DNA of 16,390 bases, taken from NCBI GenBank assembly GCA_035275625.1, contig DATEMK010000191.1, positions 1 through 16,390 on the forward strand, given 5' to 3'. A model generated the notes under the pieces. The model saw only the letters and a program-made list of their open reading frames with translations. It was not told where the DNA came from and ran no database searches. Origin of the DNA: DATEMK01 sp035275625 (GTDB lineage Bacteria > Bacteroidota > Bacteroidia > AKYH767-A > OLB10). Positions 13,994 to 16,390 of the stretch are shown here, one piece after another (within the stretch, counting starts at the first letter, position 1; the number at the start of each line of letters is the position of its first letter). Both the position numbers and the translations under genes were made by a program.

Positions 13994-14968
13994 TTAAGTT
14001 AACTGGTTTGTCGAATCATTTTTTAAATAATGGCCAACATTTTCAATCGTGATTTCCGCAAGCCTTTTCAAAGCTTCTTCTGTTTTAAATCCAATATGGG
14101 GCGTCAATAAGACATCATCAAGCTTAGAAAGTTCTGCCAAATAATTATCCTCATTCTTCTTTTTACTTTTTTTAATCTTTTTTCCATGTGGGTCATTTGT
14201 ATAATCTAATGCCGCCTTGATTTTTTTTGTTCGCAAAGCATTGAGTAATGCACTATGATTAACCAGTTCATTTCTGGCAGCATTAATAAGTATGGTGTCC
14301 TTCTGCATGGTCTTAAAATCTTTAGTATTTATGAAATCCAATGTTTCTGAATTTAATTCCATTGCCATTATAATAATATTGCATTTTTTGATCAATTCAA
14401 TTTTTTTCAAGTAGCTTCCATACTTTTTAAAGCTATCGTTTTCCTTTCTTGAACAGCCATTAACTTCACATCCAAAGGCATGAAAAAGTTTTGCCGTTGC
14501 AGTACCAATGGTGCCTGTTCCTATAATTCCCACTTTTTTATTCGCAAGTTCCACGCCCGGAAAAACTTTAGTATCCCAGTTGCCTTTGCGGATAGACGTG
14601 TCTGCAAGCGGAATTTTTCTCAGGAGTGATAAGGTTAAAGCAATGTTTAATTCTGACACTGATGCAGTCGCATAACCCGGCACATAATAAAGACTGATTC
14701 CCCTGGAAATAAAGAAATCCTTATTGACAGCATTATGACCTGTAAATGCAAGTGACAGCATTTTTACATTTGGAAATTGATCCAATAATGATTCAGGAAC
14801 ATGATGCTCTTTAATAACAATGATTTCTACATCACGATAATATTTCTTTATTTCAATCTTATCACTTAACCAAAGAGGTTGATGTCTGCATCCAGCTTTT
14901 GACAAGAGTTTTCTCGCTTCATGTCTTGAAATAAATTCGAGATCCTGCAGGAACAAAATATATTTCAT
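13994..14968 (-). CDS. D-isomer-specific 2-hydroxyacid dehydrogenase, divergent
   Basis: This 324-residue protein has the family's split catalytic domain around a Rossmann core. GTGTIG (150-155) is the dinucleotide loop; the end of the next strand reads GCSRKE (S173-R174), where NAD-preferring enzymes carry an Asp, which suggests NADPH. Catalytic R232 is in INAARNELV and H291 in LLTPHIGF. The usual DVFE..EP stretch reads DYTNDP (255-260), so the expected catalytic Glu appears to be N258, followed by a lysine-rich insert (HGKKIKKSKKKNEDN). It normally would reduce 2-oxoacids such as glyoxylate, hydroxypyruvate or pyruvate, but that substitution makes full activity uncertain. It starts 18 bases after the PLD-like gene's stop, so the two are likely co-transcribed. 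Confidence 0.88.
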   Translation of the reverse strand: MKYILFLQDLEFISRHEARKLLSKAGCRHQPLWLSDKIEIKKYYRDVEIIVIKEHHVPESLLDQFPNVKMLSLAFTGHNAVNKDFFISRGISLYYVPGYATASVSELNIALTLSLLRKIPLADTSIRKGNWDTKVFPGVELANKKVGIIGTGTIGTATAKLFHAFGCEVNGCSRKENDSFKKYGSYLKKIELIKKCNIIIMAMELNSETLDFINTKDFKTMQKDTILINAARNELVNHSALLNALRTKKIKAALDYTNDPHGKKIKKSKKKNEDNYLAELSKLDDVLLTPHIGFKTEEALKRLAEITIENVGHYLKNDSTNQLT

Positions 14969-14986
14969 ATCATTTATATTTACAAG

Positions 14987-15766
14987 TTAAAAAATAATTG
15001 ACCGGCTATTAAGGTCCTTGAATATTTTATTAAATTCAGATATTATCAGGTGATGTTTAAAGAGCAGGGCAGGATCATGGATATTATCATGGACAATTAC
15101 GATCTTGCTATTAATAATAACAAAACCAAAACCGTTTCTTAAATTCCTTGTCCTATTATAAACATCCAGGTTTTGCCATGACACAAACTTAACTATAATG
15201 CCATTTTTCTTCTGTTCAATCATTACAGGTTCAACTACTTTTTTATCGTATGCCTTATCTTCTAAGAATAACCTTGTAACAGATACTCCTCTCTTGACAG
15301 CATCATAGTTTTCTTGAAAATAAGCTTGGATATATGGTTTATTCCATTCTTTCTCACCGCAAACTGCATGAATTTGATTCCCCGGTCCTAGTTCCTTAAT
15401 TATAGGTTCCAGGTATTGCATATACTCCTCCTGAAAATCAAAAGAGTCTCCAGATTTAATCAGCTCTTTAGCTGCCTTCCGGGATGATTCATACAATAAT
15501 CCTGCTACATCACGCGAAAGTTTTTTTGCTCTCAAAGTTGATTTTAACAAGGAATCACTCATTTCATCCACCCGGAAAGCTCTTAAAAGTAAAAATATAA
15601 GGCTGCCTCCGGATAATGCACCGGCAATATGATTCAGTATTTCAGCCCCAAAATGATATTGTGATTGATAAAGATTAGCAGCAATGGAGAATAATAATGC
15701 GCCCAGCAGCAGTAAAATCCAGTCAGAATGAAAACGCGCAATGTATCTGAAATTATTTTTTTTCAT
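14987..15766 (-). CDS. Membrane-anchored PLD-like protein, catalytic His missing
   Basis: Starting at the ATG at 15766 gives 259 residues (a GTG at 15775 would add three). Two helices (about 15-31 and 42-62) form a membrane hairpin. A charged helical linker follows (LKSTLRAKKLSRDVAGLLYE), then a cytoplasmic domain from about 125 alternating strands and helices in PLD order: NQIHAVCGEKEW, a helix, VSVTRLFLED, a helix, GIIVKFVSWQN, FGFVIINSKIVIVHDN and the helix ISEFNKIFKDL. NSKIVIVHD sits where an active PLD half-site has HxKxxxxD, so Lys and Asp are kept but His is Asn. It is probably a binding or sensing domain, not a hydrolase. It resembles the N-terminal half of gene X in layout. The dehydrogenase gene follows after 18 bases. 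Confidence 0.65.
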   Translation of the reverse strand: MKKNNFRYIARFHSDWILLLLGALLFSIAANLYQSQYHFGAEILNHIAGALSGGSLIFLLLRAFRVDEMSDSLLKSTLRAKKLSRDVAGLLYESSRKAAKELIKSGDSFDFQEEYMQYLEPIIKELGPGNQIHAVCGEKEWNKPYIQAYFQENYDAVKRGVSVTRLFLEDKAYDKKVVEPVMIEQKKNGIIVKFVSWQNLDVYNRTRNLRNGFGFVIINSKIVIVHDNIHDPALLFKHHLIISEFNKIFKDLNSRSIIF

Positions 15767-15836
15767 TTTAGGCACCCGGGTGATCTTTCCTAATTAATTT
15801 GCAGAATAATTATTTTCACGTATTAATTCCCTTTTG

Positions 15837-16388
15837 TTAACAACTAATACTTTTTTTATCTTCTCCAGCAACGTTTTTAGAGGCATGATGAAATACCAGC
15901 ATTTTAAGATACTCTCTATTAACTGCCTCATAAGCCCACAGGAATAACAACCAAACTAATATTCCCGGAACAACAACCTGCCCGGCACTAAAATATATGG
16001 ATAAAACAATTATTAGTAATAGTATATGGCAAACTGAAGCTCTTAAGATGCGTATTCTTCCTCGTCTCCTGTAAATCCGGTTTCTTAAACCATCCGCCCC
16101 ATAAATTTCATTTTCAGCAGAGTATATTTTAAAACCAATTCCATTTTTTAATTTCGCTTTATTCGCTTTAGCTTCATATTTTTCCCAAAGCCATTTAACA
16201 TAGGGTTCTCTTAATTTTTCAGTAATAACATGCCATATCTTATCCATCAGCATTCCGAGGATATATACCAGGATAAGTATACTAAGTGGAATAAGCCATT
16301 TGTTTAATTCAGAACCTGCAATATTTTCAGAAATTTTTTTAAAGTCTGACAGTGACTTATGAAATATATCAAGTATTAAGAAAATAAG
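15837..16388 (-). CDS. Membrane protein of unknown function, 5' end outside window
   Basis: The frame stays open from the stop at 15837 to the right edge, 183 visible codons, so the ATG at 16253 is internal and the real start lies outside. A first helix (NKWLIPLSILILVYILGMLM) precedes that ATG, and starting there would lose it. Then come a basic amphipathic stretch (EKLREPYVKWLWEKYEAK), a charged region with NEIYGADGLRNRIYRRRGR, and a helix pair (ASVCHILLLIIVLSIYFSAG and VVVPGILVWLLFLWAYEAV), ending in a short polar tail. I do not recognise the family. The stop is about 70 bases from the start of the PLD-like gene on the same strand, so a shared operon is possible. Confidence 0.65.
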   Translation of the reverse strand, partial: LIFLILDIFHKSLSDFKKISENIAGSELNKWLIPLSILILVYILGMLMDKIWHVITEKLREPYVKWLWEKYEAKANKAKLKNGIGFKIYSAENEIYGADGLRNRIYRRRGRIRILRASVCHILLLIIVLSIYFSAGQVVVPGILVWLLFLWAYEAVNREYLKMLVFHHASKNVAGEDKKSISC

Positions 16389-16390
16389 AA

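Noticed and set aside
16251..16253. ATG at 16253 as the start of the rightmost gene
   Set aside because: The frame is open to the window edge and the upstream codons encode a clear membrane helix, so the gene is truncated by the window.

Overview
The window looks like a chromosome piece from a member of the Bacteroidota, probably an uncultured or environmental one. The reasons are a C-terminal sorting domain for the type IX secretion system (T9SS), a Peptidase_S74 surface protein, a LytS/LytTR two-component pair, a small CsbD-like protein, AT-rich intergenic DNA with few Shine-Dalgarno sequences, and several TTACTTT(C/G) boxes resembling the Bacteroidota -7 element. Both ends cut through genes.

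Layout. (1) Positions 3-4938, + strand: the 3' part of a GAF/LytS-type histidine kinase, its LytTR response regulator, the last ~42 codons of a destroyed T9SS cargo gene with its terminator, three phased ATTCTA repeats that look like a LytTR operator, and a 918-residue secreted protein. That protein has about 29 repeats of 17 residues, an S74 self-cleaving chaperone domain, a coiled coil and a T9SS tail. (2) Positions 4957-6480: mostly non-coding. It holds a strong terminator, a group of small hairpins, a csbD-like gene (- strand) lying between two copies of a ~32-bp direct repeat, and a 21-bp tandem array of 19 units kept in perfect register. (3) Positions 6484-12994, - strand: a livG-livF-X-livK-livH-livM operon, a complete branched-chain-amino-acid-type ABC importer with an extra gene X between livF and livK. 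(4) Positions 13376-16388, - strand: a three-helix membrane protein, a divergent 2-hydroxyacid dehydrogenase, a membrane-anchored PLD-like protein without the catalytic histidine, and a truncated membrane protein that continues past the right edge.

The most unusual element is gene X (9461-11485). After a membrane segment and a PLD-like region, its C-terminal half follows the anthranilate phosphoribosyltransferase (TrpD) pattern from the GTGGD motif to the final helical segment, with some substrate residues lost and the Asp-Glu metal pair kept. I know of no described TrpD-fold protein that is membrane-anchored, fused to a PLD-like region and encoded inside an ABC importer operon, so this is the best candidate here for an undescribed system. 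All family assignments were made by eye and no database search was run.
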